Notes: a model not told the origin generated them from the letters alone. Shown: positions 49,474-61,459, counted from the first letter of the stretch. The stretch: DNA of 64,000 nt from Iris pallida (GCA_029216955.1 JANAVB010004000.1:2661942-2725941), one strand, 5' to 3'. Numbers and translations: made by a program.

Positions 49474-50083
49474 TTTAAATTCCTAATTACCTTTCTATAT
49501 TTATTTGCTAGAAGATAGGGAATCAGCTAGTAATAACTACATATATATATATTTACAATTAATAGCAATAATAATAATAACAGAAATAAAATACTTAATA
49601 TGTAATATTTAATATTCTACTATAGAATGTATCACTAGGCTATAAAATGGTCTGCCAATACGTATATATACACATCTACCTACTTACATGGACGTCTTTG
49701 GTCTCACTATATGCCTGCAAGGGCTTGAGCTTAGTTCGGGTCCAGTCCGGACTAATTTGCACAACCTGGTCTCATAAAATCATAATCATAATTAATACAT
49801 AATTAATTAATCTATAGGGTTAAGTTGCAACTTAGCCTGGTTTTCCTAGTTAGGACATCACTATGGCTCGGCCTTCTCTACCAGGACTAATACACTAGTC
49901 AAAGCATGCCACTGCACTATCCGTGCCATGATTCCTAGTCGCCTTGTACTCTAATTCCTAACCATGACTAAAATCGTCTACCATAATAATTAACTAATTA
50001 ATTATTTAAAAAATCTAAAATCACCATTTAAATAAAATAAATAATAAAAATATATTTCAAAATTTTCGGGAAGGGGAGCTATA
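49472..50083 (-). repeat. start (U3 end) of LARD-N right LTR
   Basis: Non-coding. It aligns with 11277-11883, and its last 250 bases also align with the LTR start of LARD-D (1557-1800) in reverse. Confidence 0.8.
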
Positions 50084-50472
50084 GCCTCGGCTTCGGGCCA
50101 TGTCATAACGGTGTTGTACCGCAAAGAAGCAAAATGCTTCATGCCAAAGACTCTTTAAAAGAACTCGCCTAAAGTGTAAGGATAGAGATATAGGCCGTCT
50201 CTTGAGGGGAATCTTGTAGACACCCAAGATACATATACCGAAAGCAGGCTAGCACAAGGTCTTTTATGTGCAGCCAGAAGTACAGTTGATGTCATTGTGT
50301 GTGTGGAAAGAATTACAGTTATGGTGCAAAATTCAAGTCTTAGTCCATTCTTATATCATGCTGTTATTTAACCCATACGGGAAGATTCAAGTCGTAGCAA
50401 CATCTATCCTAATGCATGATGGACATTCACTGTGGGGAACGCTCAACCCATATATATAAATATATGGGGGAT
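50084..50472 (+). other. copia 3' internal region after LARD-N, ending in polypurine tract
   Basis: Begins with the GCCTC duplication, resumes the copia 3' repeat, and ends TATATGGGGGAT. The G-run PPT followed by TGTTGG is the standard copia internal/LTR junction. A 63-residue frame at 50268-50459 has no recognised motif. Confidence 0.7.
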
Positions 50473-50809
50473 TGTTGGTGTTTTGCCTTAGAGACTTGAA
50501 AGATAGTCCAACATTGCCTAGGCCAAATGGATTGTATCTCAATATAATGATTTTCTTGTGTTGAGAAAATCACATGAGGTGTGATGAGGCACATGGGTGC
50601 GATGTGGCGGTGTTCTTCTAGAGGAAAGAAGGCTAACTCCACAAGAAAGCATTCATGTTTTTTGTCATGCTCATGGAATTATTTCCCTATGGAGCTAAGC
50701 GCCGAAGGAGCTTAGCGACTCGGACTCGGGCTCGGGCTCAAGGTCACAACGTGGCACTTTGTTGGCACACTTTATACTTAGCACGTCAGCATCGGTGCAT
50801 GGAGCCTTG

Positions 50810-51020
50810 TGGGCTTATGATGCGCTCGTACGCTCGTCTTATGCATGAGTCGCATGTGCAGGCGCAATGCAGGAGCATGCGCAGGGGCCACGCGGGCTAA
50901 GTGAGCTATGCGCACATGCGGGGCTGCACGCTGTACGCTGTGATGCTGTGTTGTTATGCCGCATTGCTGCGCTATTGCCTTGTATGCTGTGCTGCTGTAC
51001 GCAGGTGCACGGGCTGACGT
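50810..51020 (+). repeat. GCGCA/GCATGC/GCTG word block in copia LTR
   Basis: Dense short words with a CG or GCA core: GCGCTCG, ACGCTCG, GTCGCATG, AGGCGCA, GCATGCGCA, ATGCGCACATGCGG, CACGCTGTACGCTG, GCCGCAT, GCTGCGCT. They are less regular than the Tekay arrays but of similar character, and lie about 200 bases upstream of the TATA box. Confidence 0.55.
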
Positions 51021-51213
51021 GCTGAGTGGACATTGGGGGCACATGTATTGCATGATGTGGCAGATTGGAAGATTTGAGAGGTTAAAGAAATTGAGTCATT
51101 TATTCTGATCCATATTGTATGGGATTTGAATTTAATTCATTCAAATCTTTCCATTATTCGCTCCTATCTTTTTATAATCAGTTACCGCCAGGGTTAGGAT
51201 TTTGACCCTTCTC

Positions 51214-51221
51214 TATAAATA
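51214..51221 (+). promoter_or_regulatory. TATA box of copia LTR
   Basis: TATAAATA within CTTCTCTATAAATACTCTC, a classic plant TATA context, placed as expected between U3 and R. Confidence 0.6.
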
Positions 51222-51600
51222 CTCTCTTCGTGACTTCATTAAGGGATGCTAAAATGAAGTTACGAAGAGAGCTGCACCGCTGCTGCCATTGGAGTCCATC
51301 GAAGTTCTTCGAGTTCGTGAAAGGAGGTGACAACGAGCGTTCCAGAAGTTCTTTCGAACTTGCTGGTTCCTGGGAGTAGATCGCAATAGGGTGAATCTTG
51401 CTTTGAGCAACGGTGATCTTCATCACCCAGCAAAGTTGTCTTCATCAACTTCGATTCTCACAAAGAGATCGTGACATCAACTCGTATTCTCACAAATTGA
51501 CCGAGTCCATCACCTCGTATCTTACAAAAAGAACGAGTATACATCTTCGTTCTCATTAAGAGATCCAAATTTCCATCTAAGATCTATTTTGGGAATAACA

Positions 51601-52377
51601 TATTGTCGGTCGGTCGTGTAGACAACTCCGAGCATGCGGTCGGCTGGCGATGTTGTAGGCGAAGCTTCGGTTAAAAAAAGAATAGCTAGTCAGGACACTA
51701 CGTCGACCAAAACCATGTGTTGATCATAGTGTCATCATTGCTGAAGCTGATGTCTGTAGTGAATGATGGTGAGGCAAAGGCAGATGCAGTTAGAAGAGAA
51801 GTTGTGGCGATGGGATGGAAAAGAGAAGGCCTCGACGAGTGCGATAGTAAGTCGAGTTCGCCTGATAGATAATTAGGTCGGGGTGGTCTATAACAGGTGT
51901 CGAGACACCGTCGCTTTTGTCGATCGTACACAATTGCTTACGATGAAGAAGCTCCGTTGGCTCGCACAATTGAGACTACATTGGTCGATAGTGGGTTGTA
52001 GGTGATGGTACTGCTAATCGAAGCATGAGTTGGGTGCCAGGGCGAGGAGTTGCAATTGGAGGGCTAGGCATTGGAGGAGGTTGAGATGGAAAGGACTATA
52101 CGGTTCTCAGTGTTAGGTTACAGCAGTTGATGCGATAAGTCTGGAAGGAGGAAGTAGGATGGTTGCAAAGGGGGACAAACGCAGGGAAGGTGATATATAT
52201 GGTGATTTCTTATACATATTTATATATGTGCAAGATGAATATTGAGTAGTTATATTCATATTTGTTAGATATATTTTTATTTTATTTCATATTAAGTTTA
52301 TTTATTTTTTCTGTATTTGGTTACATTTTTATATATATTCCTATTACTTATTTATTTATTTGTTTTAACCTGGATTT
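51601..52377. other. unclassified region between copia LTR and LINE-2
   Basis: No recognised feature. A 77-residue minus-strand frame (51698-51931) shows no motif. AT content rises towards 52380. Confidence 0.35.
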
Positions 52378-52550
52378 AGCAGCTCTCGCGACTTACGTGG
52401 TGACCAAATACACAGAACCTAGGTTTGCTCTCGCTGGGTTTCCTCTTCCAAACCCTAAATTTTGCTTTTTTCGTTACCTCCCCCATCTCTCCCCTCCCCC
52501 CATCAATCCACGTCCACTTCATGTCACCCTAGAAGGAGGTCATCGAGAAG

Positions 52551-53559
52551 GTGGCCTCTCTCTTCTTACCCAAGGCCCGGCTAGAACTGTCTTTCTCTCG
52601 GCCAGAGATAGTTCGATCGTTGACCACTGATCCTCCTCCCTGGCCATCAAACCCTACTCCGTTCGACACTACACAAGCTTTGCAATCTTTTCTATCATAT
52701 CCAAGATGTGGAAAATGTCAGATCTTATTCAAGTATCAGATCTTGATTTGGATGCAGGGACTTTCCTCGTGGGACTTGACTCACCGGAGGTGGTGGACCG
52801 AGCGATCAACGAGGCACCGTGGAGTATCAACGACGACCTTCTAGCGTTAGAAAGATGCGATCCGGAAAGCTTCTAGAGGAATACCAATTCACTTTTGCTG
52901 ATTTCTGGATCCAACTACATATAATACCCCCAAAATTCTTAAACTGGTCGGCTGTGGCAAGAATTGCAGAAACTCTGGGTTCTCCTAGGCTGTGTTCTTT
53001 AGTTGATGAAACAAAATGGAAGACCTTTGCCCATGTTAAAATGCTTATTGATATATCAAAACCCTTGAAGAAACCTATCTCTACCAATGTAGCTGGGCAT
53101 GATACTGGAGAGGTGGTTGTCAAGTATGAACGGCTACCCCATTTTTGTTTGTTTTGTGCTAAGATTGGTCATCCCTACTCAGCTTGCAAAGATAAGGCTC
53201 GTTTCCAGGCCTTAGCCGGAGATGATTGGTCTGAGGAAGAAAACATGAGGCTGCAAACTCTTCTCCAATCAAGAGTCAAGGAGGAGGATTATCGTGCAGA
53301 GTTGCAACAAAATTCTGTCCAACGAAGCTCAAATAACACGGATGAAACTTCTGGCAAAACACAGGGTACTACCCCCGTGGAGGCGACCGGTAGAGGCCCC
53401 CAAACCACCCCAAGCCGCCTTCAGCAGTTGACTGGAGTTGTCCTACCCGCGCAGCTTGAGGGGCCCACTGCATATAAGGATAGCTCGGAACAAAGGCCAA
53501 ATCTCGACCTGGCTAAGTATATCCTACAGCATAAACGAGGGACAACCCTCTTCACCTAA
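52551..53559 (+). pseudogene. LINE-2 ORF1: DUF4283-like region plus zinc knuckle, frameshifted
   Basis: The gag-like protein of a plant LINE. One frame around 52690-52860 gives a DUF4283-like block (DAGTFLVGLDSPEVVDRAI, then EAPWSINDDLLALERCDPES). The frame open from 52819 continues with FADFWIQLHIIPPKF, ARIAETLGSPRLCSLVDE and VKYERLPHFCLFCAKIGHPY. The CX2CX4HX4C zinc knuckle CLFCAKIGHPYSAC is intact near 53143-53184. A frame change near 52860-52880 separates the two halves. ORF1 loses coherence after 53559; fragments in another frame (53647-53901) may be its C-terminal part. Confidence 0.65.
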
Positions 53560-54119
53560 CCACCAAATCTCGAGCCTTTCGCATCCCATTAGTATCTTCA
53601 CAATGATTGGAATGGTGGTAATTACGAGAGGGTCTACCCTGATTTTATGGTTATTGAGTCTCACGAGTACCACTATTGCTCCAAATCCCAACATAAAACA
53701 TACACTACTGAAACTGACGTATCCGAAGTCCCCTGGTGGACCCACCCCACCAACCATCATGTCCTATCTTCTCTCACAAATCAAATACCCGCTCACCATA
53801 ATCACTATCGCCTGTCATCTATCACAAATCAACTTCCCGTTCATCCCAATCACCATCTCTTGTCATCTCCATCCACAATATTAACTTCCAACATTATCTA
53901 GCCTGCAAATCCACCTCCATAAGCTCTAAACTCTGGATTCATAATTCATAATTCGCACACAAGCAAATTCTCTTGGAAAAGACTCACTCGCAAGCAACCC
54001 TCTTCCCAAAAGCCTTCATCTTCAGCTTCCCCTAGGTCAAGGTAGTGCCGAACTGAACCCTCTTCCTCTCAATCCCCCTCCCCCAAGCGACCTATGGGTC
54101 TCCAACAGCCGTACGAGAA
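53560..54119 (+). other. LINE-2 region between ORF1 and ORF2
   Basis: Repetitive CATCACAAATCAA- and CCCATCACCAT-like sequence with frames of 78 to 148 residues that have no recognised motif. It is probably the decayed ORF1 C-terminus and the ORF1-ORF2 spacer. Confidence 0.4.
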
Positions 54120-54241
54120 ATGTTAATCCTATCTTGGAACTGTCAAGGTCCGAGGAATGCTTCGACAGTTCAAACACTTCACTCATTCCTCTACACTACC
54201 CGCCCCTCCATATTCTTTATTGCTGAAACCATCTCTTCCCC
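54120..54241 (+). pseudogene. LINE-2 ORF2 start: endonuclease N-terminus, truncated by T3
   Basis: MLILSWNCQGPRNASTVQTL then FIAETISS matches the start of the LINE EEP endonuclease (LSWNCQGLG.., then the E of the metal site in the AET segment). Coding is cut at 54242, where TGTAATGCC of the T3 LTR begins; the open frame continues into the LTR by chance. Confidence 0.75.
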
Positions 54242-54734
54242 TGTAATGCCTGTGGTTTGTATTACGTATTCTGGTATATGTGTACGTATCTTGACTCGTA
54301 TTTCATGTCTCTTGGCTGGGTTCGGTTAGGTTCGGCTTGATTTGGTTCGATTTGGGTTAGAGTACAAACTCCCACCTACTACTTCCCCCTTCCTTTATTA
54401 GCCGCCCACTTTTCTCTCTCTCCTTATTACTTCTCCTTCCTCCACCATTACTCTTCTTCACCTACCAGGAAGAGAACTAGGCAACTGTAACTTGCTTCAC
54501 GAAGGAACTCCCATTTAGTTGTTCTATTCTCTTCTTCTCAAGATCCTAAGCCTCTTTTGTACTTAGTGTTTCCAAATTCTATGACTCATTATATGTAGAT
54601 CTAAGTTTCTAGTATTTTCGATCTTCTTGGTTTTGATCTACTAAAATAGCTTATTTTCGAGAACTAAGAGTTCCATGTAGTAGGCCTCATGATTTTACAC
54701 AAGTCCTGGCCGAGATGGAGTTCCTGAGCTTTTT

Positions 54735-55197
54735 ACGCATGGTTGTATTGACCATGTGGAGAAGATATAGTTTTACGCCCATGCATTGCGTGCCATCGTA
54801 GTATTCAGCTTTTACGCTCACGTCTTAACGTGTTAGCGCGTTAGCATAGTTCCCTTTTACGCACACGCATCGCGTGCCAGCGTACTTTATTTTACGCTGA
54901 ACTATTCAATTTTACGCTCGGGACTCTCCCGCTCGCGTAAAATCAAGCTCGCGTAAAATTCCTAGTTCGAGCAGACCTTCACGAGCGTAAAGTTGTCCGA
55001 GTTTTCCTCGCGTAAAGTTTTACTCGCGTAAAATCTGCTCGAGGGTTCGCGCGCGTAAAATTTTACGCGCGTACAATCTTGCTAGCGTAAAGCCTGGCTA
55101 GCGTAAATCCCAGCCGTATGCTCCCTTGCTCGCGTAGATCTTGCTAGCGTAAAGCTCACGCGTAAAGTTTCACTAGCATAATCGGTGGTACGCGCAT
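54735..55197 (+). repeat. TTTTACGC / GCGTAAAA motif array in T3 LTR
   Basis: At 54735-54920 the word is TTTTACGC, about six copies. From about 54935 to 55190 it is GCGTAAAA or GCGTAAAG, about twelve copies, so orientation flips midway. A 22-base perfect palindrome is centred between 55060 and 55061 (CGCGCGTAAAA on its left arm). Other CG words (GCGTGCC, CTCGCG, CTAGCG) fill the gaps. Confidence 0.9.
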
Positions 55198-55914
55198 AGA
55201 AACTTGAGTTCCTATGATGTACACCTTTACCTTTTATATATATTTTACGCCTATTTTATATCCTTACGTCTTTTGTCATGAACTTGAAAATCACGAATTT
55301 ATTTAATATGTTTGGAAATGATAATTGAACATGGCATAGTACGACAAGTATACCTGACCTGATCATCTCGAATTGCTGTTGCGACGGCTAACATGACATG
55401 ACACGACCTGACAAGAATGATTGACCTAGACACCGTGGACGATTATGTTTGTACATATAAACAAGTACTATCTTGCATCATGTCTAGGACAGGGACCCCT
55501 GAATACCACGGTCAGGGGCACCTACTGAAATTGACTAAGGCTAATTAACTAGAATAATTCAGTAGACACGAAGAGATTTCTCGCTACAGGCAATCCCGTT
55601 ATCTGGGCGCATTCAGTGGACTTGTAGCCTACCGACGAGTTGGGCACATTTCCAGCACACAGTCATGTGGTGCACCATTAATAAACGGACATTCGACTTG
55701 GATAACCGGATGGTCTGCAGGACTTGTGGCTGTTGGGATAATCTCATTGCATCTTGCTAGTAACTAGGCCTGTGATAACCCTAGTTAGTTAATGTATCAA
55801 GCCGAACTCGTTGCTTGGCCGTGATTGATTGGATGGAGTCTAGCCCTGTCTAGTTGTCATGATCCTGTACAAGATTGTATCATGACCTGATTTTTTGTAT
55901 CGATAAATGTTGAG

Positions 55915-56705
55915 GTACCAAGTTTTGTTCAGATGAAGGGTTACAACCCCGGTCCTTGTTTGGATTAAGGGTTGTAACTTGGCTATCTGAATAGTTCTAT
56001 GGTTATCTTATCATATATCGTCCTGATTATGTGTGCTTATCTTAACAATAAGGATCAGGGGTCTATTTCTGTTCAGGCGAAGGGTTACAATCCCGGTCCT
56101 TGTTTGGTTTAAGGATTGTAACCTGGCTCCCGGAGCAGTTCTGTGTTCTCTCTTCGTTTATTGTCTTTATCGTAACCTCATGCCACGTTCGTCATATTTT
56201 ACCTTACCTTAATACCATGACTATTACGCTTACCTTGACAATAATGATCAGGGGCCAGTTCTGTTCCGGCGAAGGGTTACAACTTCGGTCTTTGTTTGGT
56301 TTAAGAGTTATAACCTGGCTCCCAGAGCAGTTCTGTATCTTCTCCTCGTTATTGTCCTATTTGCATCCTGTGTCATGCTCGCCCTATTTTACAAGAATAT
56401 GACATGACATGGTTACCTATGATTGCCTTAACAATAAAGATCAGAGGCAAGGTTCTGTTCAGGCGAAGGGTTACAACTCCGGTCCTTGTTTGGTTTAAGA
56501 GTTGAAACCTGGCTTCCGGAGCAGTTCCTTATCTGCTCTTCATTTATTGTTTTATTTTTACCCTATGCCAAGACTAATCATGTTTTACTTACCAATAGTA
56601 TTTGAGACGAGTTTTTTTTCAGGTGAGGGGCTGCAACCCCGGTCCTTGTTTGGTTTAAGGGTTGTGACCTGGCTACTTGAATGGTTTCTTCGTACTCAGT
56701 CTACT
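55915..56705 (+). repeat. five amplified stem-loop units in T3 LTR
   Basis: The unit with GGTTACAACCC, CGGTCCTTGTTTGG, GGGTTGTAACC and an outer arm occurs near 55939, 56083, 56275, 56469 and 56629. Spacing is 144, 192, 194 and 160 bases. T1 and T2 have one copy per LTR. Between units there is TTAACAATAA.GATCAGGGG-type sequence. Confidence 0.85.
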
Positions 56706-57375
56706 GTTGTTATCTCTATTATTATCAGTTCTTATTTATTATTTACCTTTAATACTCTATTGTGATATGCTGGTTTTAGTTCCTAAGTGAAGCCTCCTTT
56801 GTGGCACTTGCTCTTTCTGGGGTCTGACCCAGCTGGTTTTGTGTGGCCAGATATTGGAGCAGCTCCAGAGGTTCTACCTACCGTCCAGCCAGATGGTGGC
56901 CACCAGGCGTAACCCTGGCAACGAGTGGGTTTTTTCGTTCTCCCACTTCATTGTAAATTATTCTTTTGAGGCGTTTAGCCGACGAGCACGTGTTAGCTCG
57001 GTTGTACCTTTATTTACTGTCTGCCTACGGGCAATAACATGATTGACAAATCCTAGGGTTGATCATGTATGACTAAACTCTTACTAGTCTTAACATTTTG
57101 TACGACTAGCTTCATGATCATCCAATATATAATGTATGGGACGCCTTGCTATTATATATTTGGTTCTCTGACATCTTGTAACTATTATTGCTTGCTTGAG
57201 ATTGAGACACTAGGCTTATTCATGACCATAGGAGACTGTTGGCTTGTAGTTAAACCCTCATGTATCTAGACAGCCGTGACCGTATAGCGAGGTGGGTTGC
57301 ACTTCAATATACGTAGCAGGCTATGTACGTCCCCGCTCTCCAGTATTCTGGTTCTGGGGCGTTACATGGTTTAAG

Positions 57376-57393
57376 TGGTGGCCCATGCAGGTC
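57376..57393 (+). other. primer-binding site of T3, exact tRNA-Ile complement
   Basis: TGGTGGCCCATGCAGGTC lies 9 bases after the LTR end. It is identical to the LARD-D site and pairs along 18 bases with plant tRNA-Ile(AAU) as I remember it. Confidence 0.8.
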
Positions 57394-57607
57394 TTGTAAA
57401 TCAAGATATGTGAGGGTTTACCGAATAGATGTCTCAATCAGTACTCGCCCTTGATCTCTGCTCGTATCCTCTTGATCCCTGAAATTTTTGTCCTGATCAC
57501 ATGCTTGTATCGTTGATCTGTCCTGGTCCTTCCTTATTGTTTCCTATGTCGTCTTCTTCAGCGGCATTGTTCTTGGACCTGCCGATCAGCCAGGCGGAGC
57601 ACCACCT

Positions 57608-58948
57608 GTGGACCAGCAGCAACCAGGAGATCAGGTCCAGCATTCGGAAGTCCCTCCAGAGTCGAGCCTATTGGAGGAGAGCCACCAGTTCAGCCCGTCC
57701 AGCCTGCAGATCATGATGATGGCACTTTGGTGGGTCTCATCCGGTCATTATTAGCTTTCCAAGATCATCGAGAAGATGCCTTGCACTAGGCGGTAGCAGA
57801 TGCTTTGACCAGAGGAGGTCATCAGGGTAACAGCGCGGCCAACAGCTTCAAGCGCTTGAACCCTCCCTTCTTCGACGGCAGTAAAGATGCGATCGTCGCA
57901 GATACGTGGCTCCAGGACACGGAGGTGATTCTAGAAGCGATAAAGACGCCCGAGATCGAGAAGGTGGCTGTGGTGCGCCTACAACTATTGGATCTTGTCC
58001 GCAGCTGGTGGGCGTCGCAGGCCGATGGGTTAGTGACACCCATTGCTTGGGCAGTATTCAGAGAGAGATTCCAGACCAAGTATTTTGATGCTGTAGCTCG
58101 GTACGATCTACAGAAGAGATTCACCAATCTGAAGCAGATGGACCGGACGGTCGATGGATATACGGCCGAGTTTTCTAGGCTTAGTCGGTTTGCTCCCACC
58201 TTGGTAACAACTGAGTTCGATAGAGCCCAGCGGTTCCAGCAGGGGCTTTATCTGGAGATTCTATTAGCAGTAGAGCAGTTTGAGCATCAAACTTTTGATA
58301 CAGTATTGAGAGCAGTTCGAAGGCACAAGTATACCTTCCAGAGGATCGTGGATAGGACCGGGGGTCGAAAGCGATCCCATAGACAGATGAATCAGTCATC
58401 AGCACCAGCCCCGGCAGCCAGGGCCTTGACCATTGGGGCTCCGAGGCGAGCGGCCTCAGTGACGTCGGTTCAGCATTCTACCCCGACGTACCCTCAGCAG
58501 CAGAAGCAGAAGCAGTCTTCCGCAGTGGGATGTTCACACTGTGGGAAGCCGGGGCATGTGGTATCAGAGTGTCATAGAGCATAGGGTTTGTGCTTGGTTT
58601 GTGGTGCCCCGGACCACAGGGTTGGGAACTGCCCGAACAGGGGGAGTTCATCGGCCTTCTCTAGTCCTTCAGTTAGACGACCAGCACCAGTCCGGCAGCA
58701 GCAGCAGCTGCAGTACCCATTTCTGAGGCCATTGCCGATGCAGGCCCAGGCATTCCAGCAGCAGAGACTGCAACAGTATGCCCAAGCCCAAGCCTTGATC
58801 AAGAGCAGGCAGAGAAGTTTTCAGCAGAGGGATCCCGCACCCAGAGGACATGGTCAAGTGCTGGCTTTGACCATGGAAGAAGAAGGAATAGCACCAGGTG
58901 AGGTAGTGGCAGGTACTATTCTCGTCAACACCTTTCCAGCTTCAGTAT
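57608..58948 (+). pseudogene. gag: T3 gag, broken, then cut by the solo LTR
   Basis: The same gag as T1 and T2, followed by the spacer into protease. The capsid-type domain is well preserved from 57805 ([33 protein letters not shown]). Unlike T1 and T2, the first zinc knuckle is intact (CSHCGKPGHVVSEC near 58532-58573), as is the second (CLVCGAPDHRVGNC from 58588). Damage: one base lost near 57645 relative to T1, TAG at 57787-57789, and TAG at 58582-58584 between the knuckles; both TAGs stand where T1 has CAG. The frame continues into protease sequence ([15 protein letters not shown]) until the insertion at 58949. Confidence 0.88.
58944..58948. other. left target-site duplication of giant solo LTR (AGTAT)
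   Basis: AGTAT is repeated at 63574-63578. Removing the insert rejoins the protease codons in frame just before the active site. Confidence 0.92.
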
Positions 58949-60049
58949 TGTAACACCCAGTTTTCTGAAATTGGGATATTTTTGAAAATTTATTATTTTT
59001 ATTATTTATTAGTGGTATTTTAGTCATGGTATGATTTTCTGGTGATTTTAGTTAGGTTAAACCAATTCCTAAGTCATGACTTGTGACTTTGTGATTTTAC
59101 TAATAAACTCTAGTGTAAACCCTAGCTATTCCTTAACCTAGAGACTAACCATGATCATGTGAGCTTAGCCATAGGCTTAGAACATCAAATTAGGGCTTTT
59201 TGGCCTAAAGGGTATTTTGGTAATTTTCTAGGATTTATTTGGAATTATTTGAAATTATGTGTTTTTATTATTAATTAATTATTGATTAGTGTTATGTTAG
59301 TCCCTAAGCTAGTTTAGCCTAATCTAGGGGTTAGTCACTAACCTAGAAGACTAAGTGTAGATATTTACTTTATGTGTAAATATCTAGGTTGATAAATATC
59401 TAGATATTTAACTTTCTAGGATATTTTAGAAACCTAGAATATCTAACCCTAGTCAAAGCCTTAGAGACTAAGTTTTGCAAGGTGGAAGGGGACCCTATAG
59501 CCTACCCCTACCCCCCATGGCAGCCAAGAACACCCCCCCCTATATATGTACACCCCTTCACAAAAAGGTCCCATTTTCATTACACTAAAACCTTGATTTT
59601 TCCCTCAACTTCACACCTCCATAACTTCACCATTAGTGATCCTATTGACCTCAAATCTTTTGCATTGGAACCCTAACATACCAAGGGAGCTAGGGGAGAC
59701 TAGAAGTTGGAGTTTTTGAGGTTTTGGACATCACAAAGTTGAAGTGAAGCCCCCCCCTCTACATTGGATTTCTTGATTTCTAGCACATAGAGGTATTTTC
59801 ATTTTTATCTATGTAATGTAGTGATTTTTCTTCATAAATGCATGCATGTAGGTCTACCCTAACTGTAGGACAAGTTTGGTGAAAACTAGGATCGATTTGG
59901 TGTCCGTATTGGACACGTATCCTATTTCAATTTCATGTTAATACACTGATTTTGCTCACTGTTTCAGTACATGTAAACTCACTGATTTTCAAATGTTTTT
60001 GATCAAAACCCTAGCCTACCTAACCCTAAACCTAACCCTAAAACACTGA

Positions 60050-60760
60050 GCACAAATTGGGTTGTGTCGTGTCCAAAATCTGGACACGAAGCTCTCAGTT
60101 TCACACACTGGACACAGTGCACAGTACACTGAAATGTGCCCTGCTACCACTGTGTCAGTTCTCCTTGGACACGCCACGTGGACACGCCAAAATTGGCATA
60201 GAGCACGGGGCACTGACTGACAGGTCATCCCCAAAGTTTGGAATGACCTCGTGTCGTGTCGGACACGGAATCGTCCCCGCAAGGGACGTGCACTGCACTG
60301 AACAGCCGTGAAAACGGCTCTGACACGGGTCTCGTGTCCCATGTACACGAGTCGCGGACACGTGTCAGGGTGACACATGTGTAGAGGAACCTAGGGCGAA
60401 CCCCAGGACACGAGCACGAGATGTGTCGTGTCCTGTGTCGCGTACACGAGACGCGTGCATCACTGCACGATGCGGTCTGGAACCACGTATTTCCCTCTCT
60501 GATACGCGTGTCGTGTCCCCTCTACACGACACGTGGACACAGTGCAGGGTGCTGGACACGTGCACGAACCCTAGACTCACCTACTGACACGATCACGAGA
60601 TGTGTATCGCTTTGTGTCGTGTCCTAGACTCGCCTACATGTGTGCACGACGTGTAGTGTCTGTTAGTGTATGTGTTTTACCCGATTGGGTTTAGGAGTTG
60701 GTGGACACGCCGTGTCGTGTCATGGCCATGTGTCAGGCTAGTAGGAACCTAGAGGAACCT
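60050..60760 (+). repeat. ACACG / GTGTC word array in giant solo LTR
   Basis: GACACG, CGTGTC and related words occur dozens of times on both strands in 700 bases. At least four complete CACGTG sites are included (near 60174, 60358, 60529 and 60558). CACGTG is the plant G-box/ABRE core. Frames at 60016-60627 are shadows of the array. Confidence 0.85.
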
Positions 60761-61129
60761 AGGGGCTACCATTACCAACCACTAGTATCGAGCCTTAGCT
60801 CGGTTTTGGATGTGAAATTGGGTTTACCCAATTTCGAGTAAACAGTCCAGTTTTCCAGTTTTGGAATTGTTTCCAGTTTTTGTATTTTGAATTTCAAACC
60901 TATTTTTGATATGTTTTACATATGTATTGGTATATTATCAGTGTATATATATATAGTATATATGTATGTGTGAGTGTGGGTGAATTTTGGGGGTATTTGG
61001 TAGCGTACATAGGGAGTTGTGTAGGTATATACATATATATGTATATGTGGACTGTGTGTGTGTGAGTTTGGGGCTGGGATTCCTGTCTCAGGAACCTGAG
61101 ACACCCCCCCCTACTGTTCTGTCCATCCC

Positions 61130-61290
61130 TTTCTCTCTTCACTCTCTCTCCCTGTCTCTCTCTCTCTTTCCCTCTCTCTATATCTATATATATATTGTAT
61201 ATATGTATTAGGTAATATACATATACATTTTGTATGTATATATATATATATATGTTATAGATATATATTAGTGTATATATATGTTTATAT
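61130..61290. repeat. CT and TA microsatellites
   Basis: A (CT)n-rich stretch at 61130-61180 followed by TA-rich repeats to about 61290. No gene. Confidence 0.85.
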
Positions 61291-61459
61291 ATATATGTGG
61301 GGTTATGGGTATATTACATAGTGACCCTTTATATATAGGTTATATATATATTTGTATAGATTCTATTGTAGGTATAAACCTATGAACCCTATGACCATTG
61401 ACCTAGGTTACTAGCCTATGGCTATAGAGTTAGCCTATGGCCCATGACCCATGAGTCTA

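Larger units (their letters stand above)
50473..51600 (+). repeat. copia 3' LTR
   Basis: Begins TGTTGGTGTTTTGCC right after the PPT and probably ends GGGAATAACA at 51600. It has a CpG-rich word block (50690-51020) and a TATA box, as a U3 should. The downstream boundary is inferred from the TG..CA rule only, because the 5' LTR is missing. Confidence 0.6.
52378..54241 (+). mobile_element. LINE-2: 5' part of a second L1-type LINE, cut by T3
   Basis: It comprises a 5' UTR (about 52378-52550), ORF1 and the first 41 codons of ORF2, and is interrupted at 54242 by the T3 LTR. The rest would lie beyond T3, outside the window. The 5' boundary is estimated from the change in composition. Confidence 0.65.
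54242..57366 (+). repeat. 5' LTR of T3
   Basis: Begins TGTAATGCCTGTGG and ends TTCTGGGGCGTTACA. At 3125 bases it is longer than the T1 and T2 LTRs because the stem-loop region is amplified (55915-56705). The motif array (54735-55197) occupies the position held by GCCGCAT in T1 and TGCGCA in T2. Confidence 0.9.

Noticed and set aside
55939..56700. Could the amplified GGTTACAACCC units be tRNA or pol III B-box elements
   Set aside because: The B-box consensus GGTTCGANNCC is not met and no cloverleaf or A-box is visible; the inverted-repeat explanation is sufficient.
60016..60627. Frames of 60-120 residues rich in Cys, His and Arg
   Set aside because: They are shadows of the ACACG/GTGTC array in the giant solo LTR.
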